The position numbers and the translations under genes are program-made. A model generated the notes under the pieces. It had not been told where the DNA came from. It saw nothing but the letters and a program-made list of their open reading frames with translations, and did not search any database. Below are positions 17,989 through 26,609 of a DNA stretch of 29,078 bases, one piece after another. The DNA comes from an uncultured Eubacteriales bacterium (GTDB taxonomy: Bacteria; Bacillota; Clostridia; Christensenellales; CAG-138). The DNA is taken from assembly GCA_900540495.1 (NCBI GenBank), contig UQGA01000020.1, positions 1 to 29,078 of the forward strand, in the 5' to 3' direction. Every line of letters begins with the position of its first letter. Within the stretch, counting starts at the first letter, position 1.

Positions 17989-18705
17989 CTATGCGAGCGG
18001 GGAAAAACCGGCCAGCAATGCGTCGATGCCTTCGGCGGACTGGGACGATGCGGTGATGAGCGCCATCCGGTCGCCAATGCGGCGCACCAGATAGCGCTGA
18101 TAGACGGTGACGCCGTTCGTCTCGAGCGCGCCGTCCAGCGTCTGATAGGTCTGGCCGCACAGTTCGGCGGTTCCGGCTTCCCCGATCGTAAAGCCCAATG
18201 AGGGCAGTTGCAGCTGCAGGGCCGATACGTAGAGCTCGGCGCTCATGCCCTCTATGGCGGTGTCCTCCGCAATGATCTGCAGGTTGTCGCCGTCGGTGGA
18301 AATGGCCATCATCTCATAGATGATCTGGACGAGCGAAGCGTCCAGCAGGCTGCCGTCGATGTCGAGCATCTCCGCGCCGATGTTCATGGCGGCGTTGATC
18401 TGCTCGTCGGTCGCCATGCTCATGCCCTCGGGCAGCGTGTAGCGCAGGCCGAGCCAGGTGCTCTCATATGTCGTTTCCGTACGCGTGCCGGGGGTATAGT
18501 TGACGGGTTCGGCGGTCGGCTCCGCCATGGGTTCGGCGGTCGGCTCCGCCGTGGGTTCGGCGGTCGGCTCCGCGGTGGGCTCGGCGGTCGGTTCCGCCGA
18601 TTGTTCCGGCGTGGGGGTCGGCTCGGCGGACGGGGTCACGCAGCCCGCCGCCAGCGCGGCAAGCAGCAGGGCCGCCAGCAACAGGGCCGGCAAACGGTTT
18701 TTCAT
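17989..18705 (-). CDS. Lipoprotein with EPTA-repeat linker
   Basis: 238 aa from the ATG at 18705, preceded by GGGAGGA at 8-9 bp; an in-frame upstream ATG at 18726 lacks a site. The signal peptide is 'MKNRLPALLLAALLLAALAAGC' with a lipobox 'LAAGC', so C22 would be lipidated and the protein anchored outside the membrane. Residues about 28-70 are a low-complexity Pro/Thr/Ala/Glu linker encoded by 24-bp tandem repeats. The remaining ~165 residues form a globular domain ('TTYESTWLGLRYTLPEGMSM', 'LYVSALQLQLPSLGFTIGEAG') that I do not recognise. The acidic, proline-rich stalk probably holds this domain away from the membrane through the cell wall. Function unknown; export is well supported. Confidence 0.8.
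   Translation of the reverse strand: MKNRLPALLLAALLLAALAAGCVTPSAEPTPTPEQSAEPTAEPTAEPTAEPTAEPTAEPMAEPTAEPVNYTPGTRTETTYESTWLGLRYTLPEGMSMATDEQINAAMNIGAEMLDIDGSLLDASLVQIIYEMMAISTDGDNLQIIAEDTAIEGMSAELYVSALQLQLPSLGFTIGEAGTAELCGQTYQTLDGALETNGVTVYQRYLVRRIGDRMALITASSQSAEGIDALLAGFSPLA
18505..18600 (-). repeat. Four 24-bp tandem repeats coding the EPTA linker
   Basis: Units begin at 18505, 18529, 18553 and 18577, each built from GGGTTCGGCGGTCGGCTCCG plus four bases, with only a few substitutions. In the lipoprotein frame each unit gives two EPTA-type tetrapeptides. Copy number changes by slippage would keep the frame and alter stalk length. Confidence 0.85.
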
Positions 18706-18750
18706 GGATAGATTTCCTCCCATCATCGTATTGCGTACTTACGCGGCAAT

Positions 18751-18779
18751 ATTATCGTGCAAAAGACGCGGCGCGTCAA
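18751..18779 (-). promoter_or_regulatory. Promoter of the lipoprotein gene
   Basis: On the minus strand TTGACG (18774-18779) and GATAAT (18751-18756) are separated by 17 bp, followed about 40 bp later by GGGAGGA and the ATG at 18705. It lies between the end of the P-type ATPase gene and the lipoprotein. Confidence 0.7.
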
Positions 18780-18810
18780 GCGGAAACGGCGGTTTTTTCG
18801 CCATCTTTGT

Positions 18811-20706
18811 TTATTCGTCCGGATGCGGCGCTTTTTGCCTGCGGCGGCGGGACAGACGCTCCATTATCCGCACGAGCAGGAACAGCAGCGGATATCCCAG
18901 CGCCGCAAGCGGCAGCAGCACGGGCAGCATCTGCGGCGTGGGCAGCGCGATGCCGAGCGGCGCGCGCAGCAGCGCCAGCGCGGCGAACAGGCAGGCGCCC
19001 ATCGTGATCGATAACATCGCCCGGTTGCGGTCAAACGGCCGACAGATGTGCAGCAGCACCAGCATCCCGGAGACAGCATAGGCATAGACGCAAAGCGTAA
19101 CGCCCTCCGTCCCACTCAGGCCAAGCGGGCCGCCGGAAACCATGGCGGCCAACACGCACAGCAGGCTCAGCAGCGTACCGGGTACGGCTTCCAGGAACAC
19201 GCTGCGCACAAAGTGCCCGTGCGTGGGCGCGCTCTCCCGCTCAAACGTGAACGCCAGCGCCGGCAGACCGATCGTAAACAGCGCCACGATCGAGAGCTGC
19301 CGCGGCGAAAACGGGTATTCCAGCGGCGTGATCAGCGCGATCAGCAGCACGATCATGGAGGTAAGGCTCTTTTTGACGAACAGCTCCACCGTCCGCGTCA
19401 CGCTGCCGATGATGTGCTGCGCTTCGCGCACGATGTCCGGCAGCGCGAGCAGGTCCTCGTCCAGCAACACGAGCTGCGCCGCGCTGCGCCCCGCCTCGCA
19501 CCCGTGCAGCAGCGCCACGCTGCAGTCGGCCGTGCGGAATGCCGCGATATCGTTGACCCCGTCGCCGACCATGCCGACGCAACGGCCGTCGGCGCGCAGC
19601 GCGGCGATAAGTTGCGCCTTCTGCCCCGCGGTTGCGTTCGCAAACACGCCGCCAAAGGCCGCGGCGTCGGCGAGAGCGTCTTCGTCCGCAAGCCGGGCGC
19701 AATCCACAATCGGCCCCGGCAGGTGCAGCGCGCGCGCGATGGTTTCCGCCGCCTGCGGCGTATCGCCCGTGAGAATGCGCACATCGACGCCGGCAGACTG
19801 AAAATAGGCGACCGCCTCGCGCGCCTCGCCCCGCAGTACGTCGGCCGCCGTGCCGCACGTGAGCGTGCCGGTCTTGTCAAGGCAGAGCGTGTCGATCCGG
19901 CCGAACATCTCCACGCTGTACAGGTCGCGCGCAAGCACCTGCCGCCGCCGGAGCAGCACCGTGGAGAGCAACATCGCCGCCGCAGCGAGCAGCAGCATCG
20001 CCGCCGGCAGCATGCCCATCAGCGACCCGGCGGCGGAGGCGGCGGCATGCGCCGCAGCGTCCCCATGCCGCACATACAACAGGTATTTGAGCAGGCACAG
20101 CGGGAGCGCGAGCACCGTCAGCACGCGGATCAGCCGCGTGATCCCGCGCGCCATCTCCGAGCGCGGCTCGGCGTGCCCGCGCGCTTCGCTCTCCGCCTGG
20201 TGCAGCCGGGTCCGCTCGCCTGTGGCGGCGACGACCGCCTCGCACGCGCCCTGCACCACCGTCGCGCCGGCGGGGAGCGCGTCTCCCTCGGCGAACGAAA
20301 CATGCGCGCTGCGTCCGTCCAGCAGCGAGACGTCCGCCAGCACCGCGCCGTCCGTCACCGTGCAGTCGGCCGGCACCGGGCTGCCCGCGTCCAGGCGCAG
20401 CCGGTCGCCCACGGCGAGCGCCTCGGCCGGCCGCTCCTCATGCCCCTCGCCGTGCAGCACGACGGCCGGCATTTCCGGCGTGTTCAGCGCGTCCATGTTG
20501 CGCCGGAAGGCCAGCTCCGCGCCGATGCCCAGCGCGGCGTTGAGCACAACCAGCGGCAAAAAGGACAGATGAAAGCTGTCCCCTGCGAACAGCAGCACGG
20601 CGGCGCAGGCGAGCGCGATGGCGTTGTACAGCGTTGGCAGATGGGAACGAAGGATCTCCCTCGTGGTGCGCAGATGGCGCACCCGTGCCCTGGGGGAATG
20701 GCGCAT
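18811..20706 (-). CDS. P-type ATPase-derived protein lacking the nucleotide-binding domain
   Basis: 631 aa from the ATG at 20706 (AAAGGGA about 12 bp upstream); the frame is open to 20823, but that would start inside its own promoter. It resembles CtpE-type cation ATPases: actuator domain (about 80-165), M3-M4, P domain with 'DKTGTLT' (277-283), 'LTGDT' (312-316), 'MVGDGVND', and several C-terminal helices. Three hallmarks deviate. The actuator TGES is 'DGRS' (130-133), the M4 PEGL motif is 'PAAM' (234-237), and only about 29 residues separate DKTGTLT from LTGD, so the N domain that binds ATP is missing. Phosphorylation Asp277 and the metal-binding GDGVND remain. Active ion pumping seems unlikely; a regulatory or phosphatase role, or decay, is possible. 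No frameshift or stop interrupts it. Confidence 0.82.
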   Translation of the reverse strand: MRHSPRARVRHLRTTREILRSHLPTLYNAIALACAAVLLFAGDSFHLSFLPLVVLNAALGIGAELAFRRNMDALNTPEMPAVVLHGEGHEERPAEALAVGDRLRLDAGSPVPADCTVTDGAVLADVSLLDGRSAHVSFAEGDALPAGATVVQGACEAVVAATGERTRLHQAESEARGHAEPRSEMARGITRLIRVLTVLALPLCLLKYLLYVRHGDAAAHAAASAAGSLMGMLPAAMLLLAAAAMLLSTVLLRRRQVLARDLYSVEMFGRIDTLCLDKTGTLTCGTAADVLRGEAREAVAYFQSAGVDVRILTGDTPQAAETIARALHLPGPIVDCARLADEDALADAAAFGGVFANATAGQKAQLIAALRADGRCVGMVGDGVNDIAAFRTADCSVALLHGCEAGRSAAQLVLLDEDLLALPDIVREAQHIIGSVTRTVELFVKKSLTSMIVLLIALITPLEYPFSPRQLSIVALFTIGLPALAFTFERESAPTHGHFVRSVFLEAVPGTLLSLLCVLAAMVSGGPLGLSGTEGVTLCVYAYAVSGMLVLLHICRPFDRNRAMLSITMGACLFAALALLRAPLGIALPTPQMLPVLLPLAALGYPLLFLLVRIMERLSRRRRQKAPHPDE

Positions 20707-20794
20707 GGTTCGGTGCAATCCCTTTGACGTTGGTGGGGGCCGCCGGCAAGGCGGGCGGAGGTCCGGCGATGCTGGATCGCGGGAATATAAATAC

Positions 20795-20823
20795 AGTATA
20801 CGGGAGAATCTTGCTCTTAACAA
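20795..20823 (-). promoter_or_regulatory. Promoter of the P-type ATPase-like gene
   Basis: On the minus strand TTGTTA (20818-20823), 17-bp spacer, TATACT (20795-20800). The leader to the ATG at 20706 would be about 82 nt. Its -35 overlaps the -35 of the divergent argS promoter. Confidence 0.55.
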
Positions 20824-20845
20824 GACCGGAATCCTTTGCTATAAT
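20817..20845 (+). promoter_or_regulatory. Promoter of argS
   Basis: TTAACA (20817-20822), 17-bp spacer, TATAAT (20840-20845), a strong sigma-A match. Transcription would start near 20852, leaving a short leader with GGGAGG (20864-20869). There is no room for a T-box element. Confidence 0.75.
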
Positions 20846-20876
20846 GAAAAAACCTGATGGAGAGGGAGGAAGAGGT

Positions 20877-22577
20877 ATGGAGTTCCGCTTGGCGATCGCA
20901 GAGGCGCTGTGCGCCACACCCGGCTGGGACGGGGCGTTCACCGTGGAGGAGACCGCCGCAATGCTGGAGGCGCCCCCCAACCCGGATATGGGCGACTTTG
21001 CGTTCCCCTGTTTCAAACTGGCTCGTACGATGCGCAAGGCGCCGCCGCTCATCGCCGCCGATCTGGCCGGGCGCATCGTTCTGCCCGCCGGCGTGGCGCG
21101 TGTGGAGGCCCTGAGCGGCTATCTGAACTTTACGCTCGACCGGGCGGCGCTCTCGCGCGCCGTGCTCGAGCGCATTGCGCACGAAGGCGACCGTTACGGC
21201 GGCAGCGATGCGGGCGGCGGCCGCTGCGTGTGCATCGACTATTCTTCCGTCAACATCGCAAAGCCGCTGCACATCGGGCATCTGCCCAGCACCGTCATCG
21301 GCAACGCGCTCTATCGCATCTACAACCACCTCGGCTATCGCAGCGTGGGGATCAATCACCTCGGGGACTGGGGTACGCAGTTTGGCAAGATGATCTATGC
21401 CTACAAGACGTGGGGCAGCCGTGAGGCGGTCGAGCGCGGCGGCGTGGACGAGCTGGTCCGGCTGTACGTGCGCTTTCACCAGGAGGCCGAAAACGACGAG
21501 GCCATGAACGACGCCGCTCGCGCCTGGTTCCGCCGCATCGAGGAGGGCGATGCGGAGGCGACCAACCTGTTCAACTGGTTCAAGGAGATTACGCTCTCCG
21601 AGGTGCAGCAGGTGTTCTACCTCATGGACATCCGCTTCGACAGCTATGCCGGCGAGAGCTTTTATAACGACAAGATGGGCCGCGTTGTGGACGAGCTGCG
21701 CCAAAAGGGGCTGCTCAAGCTCGATCAGGGCGCGCAGATCGTCGATCTTTCCGCCTATAAAATGCCGCCGTGCATTATCCTGCGCAGCGATGGAGCGACG
21801 CTGTACGCCACGCGCGACATTGCCGCCGCCCTTTACCGCAAGGATACGTATGATTTTGCCAAGTGCCTCTACGTTGTCGCCTACCAGCAGAGCCTGCACT
21901 TCCGGCAGTGGTTCAAGGTGGTCGAGCTCATGGGCTACCCGTGGGCCAAAGACCTGGTACACGTGGCCTTCGGCATGGTATCGGGTACGGACGGCGCATT
22001 TTCCACCCGCAGGGGCAACATGGTCAAGCTGCGCGACGTGCTGCAGGCCGCGATCGATAAGACCGGCGCGATCATGGCCGAGAAAAGCCCCGATCTGCCG
22101 GAGCGCGCCGCCGTCGCCCGCGATGTGGGCGTGGGCGCGCTCGTCTGGAACAGCCTCTACAATGGCCGGATCAAGGATGTGGTGTTCGACTGGGACGCCG
22201 TGCTCAACTTTGATGGCGAAACCGGCCCCTACGTGCAGTACACGCACGCGCGCGCCTGCTCCGTGCTGCGCAAGGCCCGGCCCGCAGGCGAGGTCGATTA
22301 TGCCGCGCTCGACGACGGCGAGAGCCGCGCGCTGCTCTCCGCGCTCGCCGCATTCCCGAGCGCCGTCGCCGAAGCCGCCGAAAAGTACGAGCCGTACCTC
22401 GTTTCCCGCGCCGTCATGGCCGTCTGCCAGGCGTTCAACCGCTTCTATTATGAACGGCGGATCATGGCCGACGACCCCGCCGTGCGCAACGCCCGCCTTG
22501 CCCTGACCGACGCCGCCCGCCGCGTCATCGCCATCGGGCTCGGGCTGCTTGGCATGAAGGCGCCTGAGCGGATGTAA
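20877..22577 (+). CDS. argS: Arginyl-tRNA synthetase
   Basis: 566 aa from the ATG at 20877, selected by GGGAGG 8-13 bp upstream and by position after the promoter; the open frame begins earlier at 20634. Class I synthetase. The N-terminal tRNA D-loop recognition domain (about 1-110, 'PPNPDMGDFAFPCFKLART') leads to the catalytic core with 'SSVNIAKPLHIGHLPSTVIGNAL' (123-145, HIGH at 132-135). 'GTQFGKMI' and 'LRSDGATLYATRDIAAALYR' are typical of ArgRS. The KMSKS position reads 'FSTRRGNMVKL', the degenerate form common in ArgRS. The C-terminal DALR anticodon-binding domain contains 'YVQYTHARACSVLRKA' and 'FNRFYYERRIM'. It charges tRNA-Arg and precedes serS on the same strand. Confidence 0.96.
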   Translation: MEFRLAIAEALCATPGWDGAFTVEETAAMLEAPPNPDMGDFAFPCFKLARTMRKAPPLIAADLAGRIVLPAGVARVEALSGYLNFTLDRAALSRAVLERIAHEGDRYGGSDAGGGRCVCIDYSSVNIAKPLHIGHLPSTVIGNALYRIYNHLGYRSVGINHLGDWGTQFGKMIYAYKTWGSREAVERGGVDELVRLYVRFHQEAENDEAMNDAARAWFRRIEEGDAEATNLFNWFKEITLSEVQQVFYLMDIRFDSYAGESFYNDKMGRVVDELRQKGLLKLDQGAQIVDLSAYKMPPCIILRSDGATLYATRDIAAALYRKDTYDFAKCLYVVAYQQSLHFRQWFKVVELMGYPWAKDLVHVAFGMVSGTDGAFSTRRGNMVKLRDVLQAAIDKTGAIMAEKSPDLPERAAVARDVGVGALVWNSLYNGRIKDVVFDWDAVLNFDGETGPYVQYTHARACSVLRKARPAGEVDYAALDDGESRALLSALAAFPSAVAEAAEKYEPYLVSRAVMAVCQAFNRFYYERRIMADDPAVRNARLALTDAARRVIAIGLGLLGMKAPERM

Positions 22578-22585
22578 CGGCTCCC

Positions 22586-22823
22586 CTTCTTTTCTTTTTG
22601 AAAAAAGAAAAGAAGCAAAAGAAAACCGACTGGCGGCCGGGGGGACGGGAAAAAATGTTTTGGGGTTCCCTTTGCGGGGGTTTTCTCCTACTTTTCTTTT
22701 AGAAAAGAAAAGTAGGCAAAAGAAAACCGACTGGCGATCGGCAGGGAATTTCCCCCAGCCAAAACACCGTTTATCGTTAAGTTTCTTTTTCGCTTCCTTT
22801 TTCTTTTTCAAAGAAAAAGGAAG
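22586..22823. repeat. Three long AG/CT-rich palindromes with direct-repeat tails between argS and serS
   Basis: Three inverted repeats with 14-base perfect arms: CTTCTTTTCTTTTT (22586-22599)/(22602-22615), CCTACTTTTCTTTT (22687-22700)/(22703-22716), and CTTCCTTTTTCTTT (22793-22806)/(22810-22823). Each is followed within 0-4 bases by GCAAAA. After the first two comes an identical 21-base segment (22615-22635 and 22716-22736, ending ACCGACTGGCG), 101 bp apart. None is followed by a U-tract typical of termination. The structure suggests a family of small palindromic intergenic repeats. Confidence 0.8.
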
Positions 22824-22852
22824 AAGCAAAAACCACAGAGGACGGGGAACAA

Positions 22853-24136
22853 ATGATCGACATAAAATTGCTCCGGACGGAACCGGACAAGGTGCGCGAG
22901 AACATCAGGAAGAAATTTCAGGACGACAAGCTGCCGCTGGTGGACGAGGTGATCGAGCTGGACGCCTCATACCGGGCGGCGAAGACCCGGTGCGACGAGC
23001 TGCGCAACCGGCGCAACGTGCTGTCCAAGCAGATCGGCGGCCTGATGGCGCGCGGTGAGCGCGAGGCGGCGGAGGCGACCAAGGCCGAGGTCAAGGCGAT
23101 GGCCGACGAGATGGCGGCGCTGGAGGCGCAGGAAACGACGTATGAAGCGGAGATCCGCAAGCGGATGCTGGTCATTCCGAACCTGATCGATCCGGCGGTG
23201 CCGATCGGCCGTGACGATACGGAAAACGTGGAGCGCGAGCGCTTTGGCGAGCCGGTCGTGCCGGATTTCCCGGTGCCATACCACGTGGACATCATGGAGG
23301 CGCTCGGCGGCGTCGATTTCGACAGTGCGAGAAAGACGAGCGGCAACGGATTCTACTACCTGCTCGGGGATGTGGCGCGCCTGCATTCGGCCGTTTTGAG
23401 CTATGCGCGCGATTTTATGATCGACCGCGGCTTTACCTACTGCATCCCGCCGTTCATGATCCGCGGCGGCGTGGTGGACGGCGTGATGAGCTTTGCCGAG
23501 ATGGAAAACATGATGTACAAGATCGAGGGGGAGGATCTGTACCTGATCGGCACGAGCGAGCACTCCATGATCGGCCGTTTCATTGACACCATTCTCGACG
23601 AGGAGCGCCTGCCGCTTGCGCTGACGAGCTATTCGCCCTGCTTCCGCAAGGAGGTGGGCGCGCATGGCATCGAGGAGCGCGGGGTATACCGCATCCACCA
23701 GTTTGAAAAGCAGGAGATGATCGTGGTCTGCAAGCCGGAGGACAGCGCCGCCTGGTTCGACCGGCTTTGGCGCAACAGCGTGGATTTCTTCCGCTCGCTG
23801 GACATCCCGGTGCGCACGGTGGAGTGCTGCTCCGGCGATCTGGCGGATCTGAAGGTGCGCAGTCTCGACGTGGAGGCCTGGTCGCCGCGGCAGCGGAAAT
23901 ATTTCGAGGTCGGCTCCTGCTCCAACCTCGGCGACGCGCAGGCGCGCCGGCTTGCCATCCGGATCAAGGGACGCGAGCGCGGTAATTATCTCGCACACAC
24001 CCTCAACAATACCGTCGTCGCGCCGCCGCGCATGCTCATCGCGTTCCTCGAGAACAACCTGCAAAGCGACGGCAGCGTGCGCATCCCCGAGCCGCTCCGG
24101 CCGTATATGGGCGGCAAAGCCGCATTGAGCCGTTGA
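22853..24136 (+). CDS. serS: Seryl-tRNA synthetase
   Basis: 427 aa, full length. The N-terminal two-helix coiled-coil arm that grips the long variable arm of tRNA-Ser covers about residues 25-105 ('RNVLSKQIGGLMARGEREAAEATKAEVKAMADEMAALE'). The class II core has motif 2 'SPCFRKEVGAHGIEERGVYRIHQFEKQEM' and motif 3 around 'VGSCSNLGDAQARRLAIRI'. The 'GAHGIEERGVYRIHQFEKQE' form differs from the enterobacterial version ('EAGSxGRDTRGLxRxHQFxKVE') and looks like a second clostridial SerRS lineage, but catalytic residues seem retained. GAGGACGGGG lies 6-15 bp before the ATG. It lies 275 bp after argS, with palindromic repeats in between, and ends before a clear terminator. Confidence 0.95.
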   Translation: MIDIKLLRTEPDKVRENIRKKFQDDKLPLVDEVIELDASYRAAKTRCDELRNRRNVLSKQIGGLMARGEREAAEATKAEVKAMADEMAALEAQETTYEAEIRKRMLVIPNLIDPAVPIGRDDTENVERERFGEPVVPDFPVPYHVDIMEALGGVDFDSARKTSGNGFYYLLGDVARLHSAVLSYARDFMIDRGFTYCIPPFMIRGGVVDGVMSFAEMENMMYKIEGEDLYLIGTSEHSMIGRFIDTILDEERLPLALTSYSPCFRKEVGAHGIEERGVYRIHQFEKQEMIVVCKPEDSAAWFDRLWRNSVDFFRSLDIPVRTVECCSGDLADLKVRSLDVEAWSPRQRKYFEVGSCSNLGDAQARRLAIRIKGRERGNYLAHTLNNTVVAPPRMLIAFLENNLQSDGSVRIPEPLRPYMGGKAALSR

Positions 24137-24226
24137 CGTGCCGCCCTCCTCTTCTTCGAGGGATGGGGAGGCTGAAAGAAAAAAAGGGGACGACGGGGAG
24201 GATGGCTTTCCCCGCGTCCCGGCCTT

Positions 24227-24253
24227 TGCCCCCCTTTCGGGGGCTTTTTCTTT
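24227..24253 (+). terminator. Terminator of serS
   Basis: GCCCCC (24227-24232) and GGGGGC (24238-24243) with a 5-base loop, then TTTTTCTTTT. About 90 bp after the stop; an imperfect GGGACG/CGTCCC hairpin lies just upstream of it (about 24186-24219). Confidence 0.8.
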
Positions 24254-24288
24254 TGCTTTCTGAAAAACCGCCAAAAACAGGGCGGCGG

Positions 24289-25563
24289 CTACGCCTCCAT
24301 GCGGCGAATGATGGCGTTTGCTTCCGCGTAAATCCGCTCGGGGTCACAGCCGGTGAAGAACGCGCCATCCTCATAGAGGATGCGACCGGCGACCATGGTC
24401 AGTCGGACGTTTTGTTTGGAGCCGCTGTACACGACGTTTTTGAGCACATCGTTTTCGGGCTGCATGTTGGGCTGATGCAGCTCGAGCAGGACCAGATCGG
24501 CCTGCTTGCCGGGGAGCAGGTCGTCGCAGTCGACCAGACCCATGGCATGCGCGCCATTGACGCACGCCATCCGCAGCACATCGAGCGCGCCGCAGGCGGC
24601 GGCGTCCTGCTCGGCCACCTTTTGCAGCCCGGTGACGAGGAACATTTCCCGGAAAAAGTCGAGGCAGTTGTTGCTGGCGGGGCCGTCCGTGCCGATGGCG
24701 ACGGGGATCCCCCGGCGCAGGAATTCGCATACGGGCGCGACGCCGGACGCGAGCTTGAGGTTGGAGGCGGGGCAGGTGACGGCGTAAAGCCCGCGGCGGG
24801 CGCACAGGTCGAGATCGTCCGGGCTGAGGTGCACCATATGGAAGCCGCCGCCGCCATAGGCGAACGCGCCGAGCGAATCGAGCTTTTGGAGCGGGCTCAT
24901 GCCATAGCGCGCATAGCAGCCGTCGACCTCGGCGCGCGTCTCGGCCAGATGGGTGAAGAACGGTTCGTGCAGCTCGCGCGACAGCGCCGCCATATCGATC
25001 AACAGCGGCTCGCTCGTGGTATATTCGGCATGGATGCCGATGCGGTAGTTCACAAGCGGGTGGAGCGCATTGAAGCGGTGGTACTCGGCCTCGGTCTGCC
25101 GGGCGCTGCCGCCATAATCGTTCGTCGCCCCCACGAACGACAGGCGAAACCCGGACGAGATGGCGGCTTCCGCCGCCTCATCGAGGTGGAAGTACATGTC
25201 GAACATGGCGGTCTGTCCGCCGGAGACGTATTCGAGGATGGCGAGGCGCACCAGCGTGCCGATATCGCGGCCGGTGAGCTGGCGCTCATACGGGAACACC
25301 TGCTTTTCGAGCCAGTCTGCCAGGGGCAGATCGTCCGCATGGGAGCGCAGGAACGTCATGCCGGAGTGCGTGTGCGCATTTTTGAAGCCCGGCAGCAACA
25401 GGCCGCCGCGGCAGTCGATCTCGCGGTCGAATGCGGGGCGGGGCGCGGCGGGGGCGGGGCCTGCATGCGTGATGCGGCCGTCCTCCACCCAGAGCTCGCC
25501 GCCGATCACGTGCGGCGTGCCCGAAAACTGTGCGATCTTTGCGTCAAAAAACCGGATTTTCAT
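24289..25563 (-). CDS. Amidohydrolase, MTA/SAH deaminase (MtaD/TrzN-like) type
   Basis: 424 aa from the ATG at 25563; the open frame continues far upstream but the family begins here ('MKIRFFDAKIAQFSG'). It is a metal-dependent amidohydrolase barrel with 'LLPGFKNAHTHSGM' (metal H64 and H66), 'GIHAEYT' (H178), 'THLAET' (H205) and 'AIGTDGPASNNCLDFF' (D293). These fit the cytosolic deaminases of 5'-methylthioadenosine, S-adenosylhomocysteine or related purines. Related enzymes act on guanine or chlorinated triazines, so the substrate is not certain. No Shine-Dalgarno is visible, and a TATACT hexamer ends 6 bp before the ATG, which suggests leaderless translation. It is divergent from the sirtuin gene, 48 bp apart. 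No SAM-cycle gene is adjacent. Confidence 0.85.
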   Translation of the reverse strand: MKIRFFDAKIAQFSGTPHVIGGELWVEDGRITHAGPAPAAPRPAFDREIDCRGGLLLPGFKNAHTHSGMTFLRSHADDLPLADWLEKQVFPYERQLTGRDIGTLVRLAILEYVSGGQTAMFDMYFHLDEAAEAAISSGFRLSFVGATNDYGGSARQTEAEYHRFNALHPLVNYRIGIHAEYTTSEPLLIDMAALSRELHEPFFTHLAETRAEVDGCYARYGMSPLQKLDSLGAFAYGGGGFHMVHLSPDDLDLCARRGLYAVTCPASNLKLASGVAPVCEFLRRGIPVAIGTDGPASNNCLDFFREMFLVTGLQKVAEQDAAACGALDVLRMACVNGAHAMGLVDCDDLLPGKQADLVLLELHQPNMQPENDVLKNVVYSGSKQNVRLTMVAGRILYEDGAFFTGCDPERIYAEANAIIRRMEA

Positions 25564-25569
25564 GCCAAC

Positions 25570-25598
25570 AGTATAGCGGATATGGTATGATAAGGCAA
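25570..25598 (-). promoter_or_regulatory. Candidate promoter of the amidohydrolase (leaderless)
   Basis: On the minus strand TTGCCT (25593-25598), 17-bp spacer, TATACT (25570-25575), ending 6 bp from the ATG. It overlaps the sirtuin promoter and its ribosome-binding region on the other strand, so the two may exclude each other. Confidence 0.45.
25583..25591 (+). promoter_or_regulatory. Extended -10 promoter of the sirtuin gene
   Basis: TGG followed by TATGAT (25586-25591) is a good extended -10; no strong -35 is present. AAGGAGG (25597-25603) and ATG at 25612 follow, so only a very short leader would be made. Overlaps the opposite promoter. Confidence 0.5.
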
Positions 25599-25611
25599 GG
25601 AGGCGACAGAC

Positions 25612-26340
<729 letters not shown>

Positions 26341-26450
26341 GCGGCGCTGCGATTCCCCAAAAAGCCGGCCGGGGCAGGCGGCTGTGGGGGACAAGGGATA
26401 GAACGCCGTCCCTGCGGGCGGCAACGGGTTCGGCGGGCCGCCGGCGTATT

Positions 26451-26604
26451 CGCCGGGGTCCGCCGCTCCTATTCGGGAGCGCCGCGCAAAGCGCGGGGGA
26501 CTTCGACAGGCAGCCGGGCGGGCAGGCCGCCGGGGTCCGCCGCTCCTATTCGGGAGCGCCGCGCAACGCGCGGGGGCCTTCGACGGGCAGTCGGGCGGAC
26601 GGGC
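26451..26604. repeat. Two tandem copies of a 77-bp GC-rich unit
   Basis: Copy 1 (26451-26527) and copy 2 (26528-26604) align end to end with about six substitutions. Each contains GCTCC/GGAGC and CCGCGC/GCGCGG inverted repeats that can form two hairpins in RNA. A further CCGGCG/CGCCGG hairpin lies just upstream (26440-26456). No coding frame is supported. It fills most of the 322 bp between the sirtuin and the sigma factor. Confidence 0.85.
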
Positions 26605-26609
26605 CGCTT

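Noticed and set aside
20634..20876. An 81-residue N-terminal extension of ArgS
   Set aside because: It would begin upstream of the clear promoter (20817-20845) and inside the divergent gene. The ATG at 20877 has a good ribosome site and the family-typical start.
22586..22615. First palindrome after argS as a rho-independent terminator
   Set aside because: The stem is A/T-rich and is followed by GCAAAAG on the plus strand and by GGGAG on the minus strand, so there is no U-tract after it.
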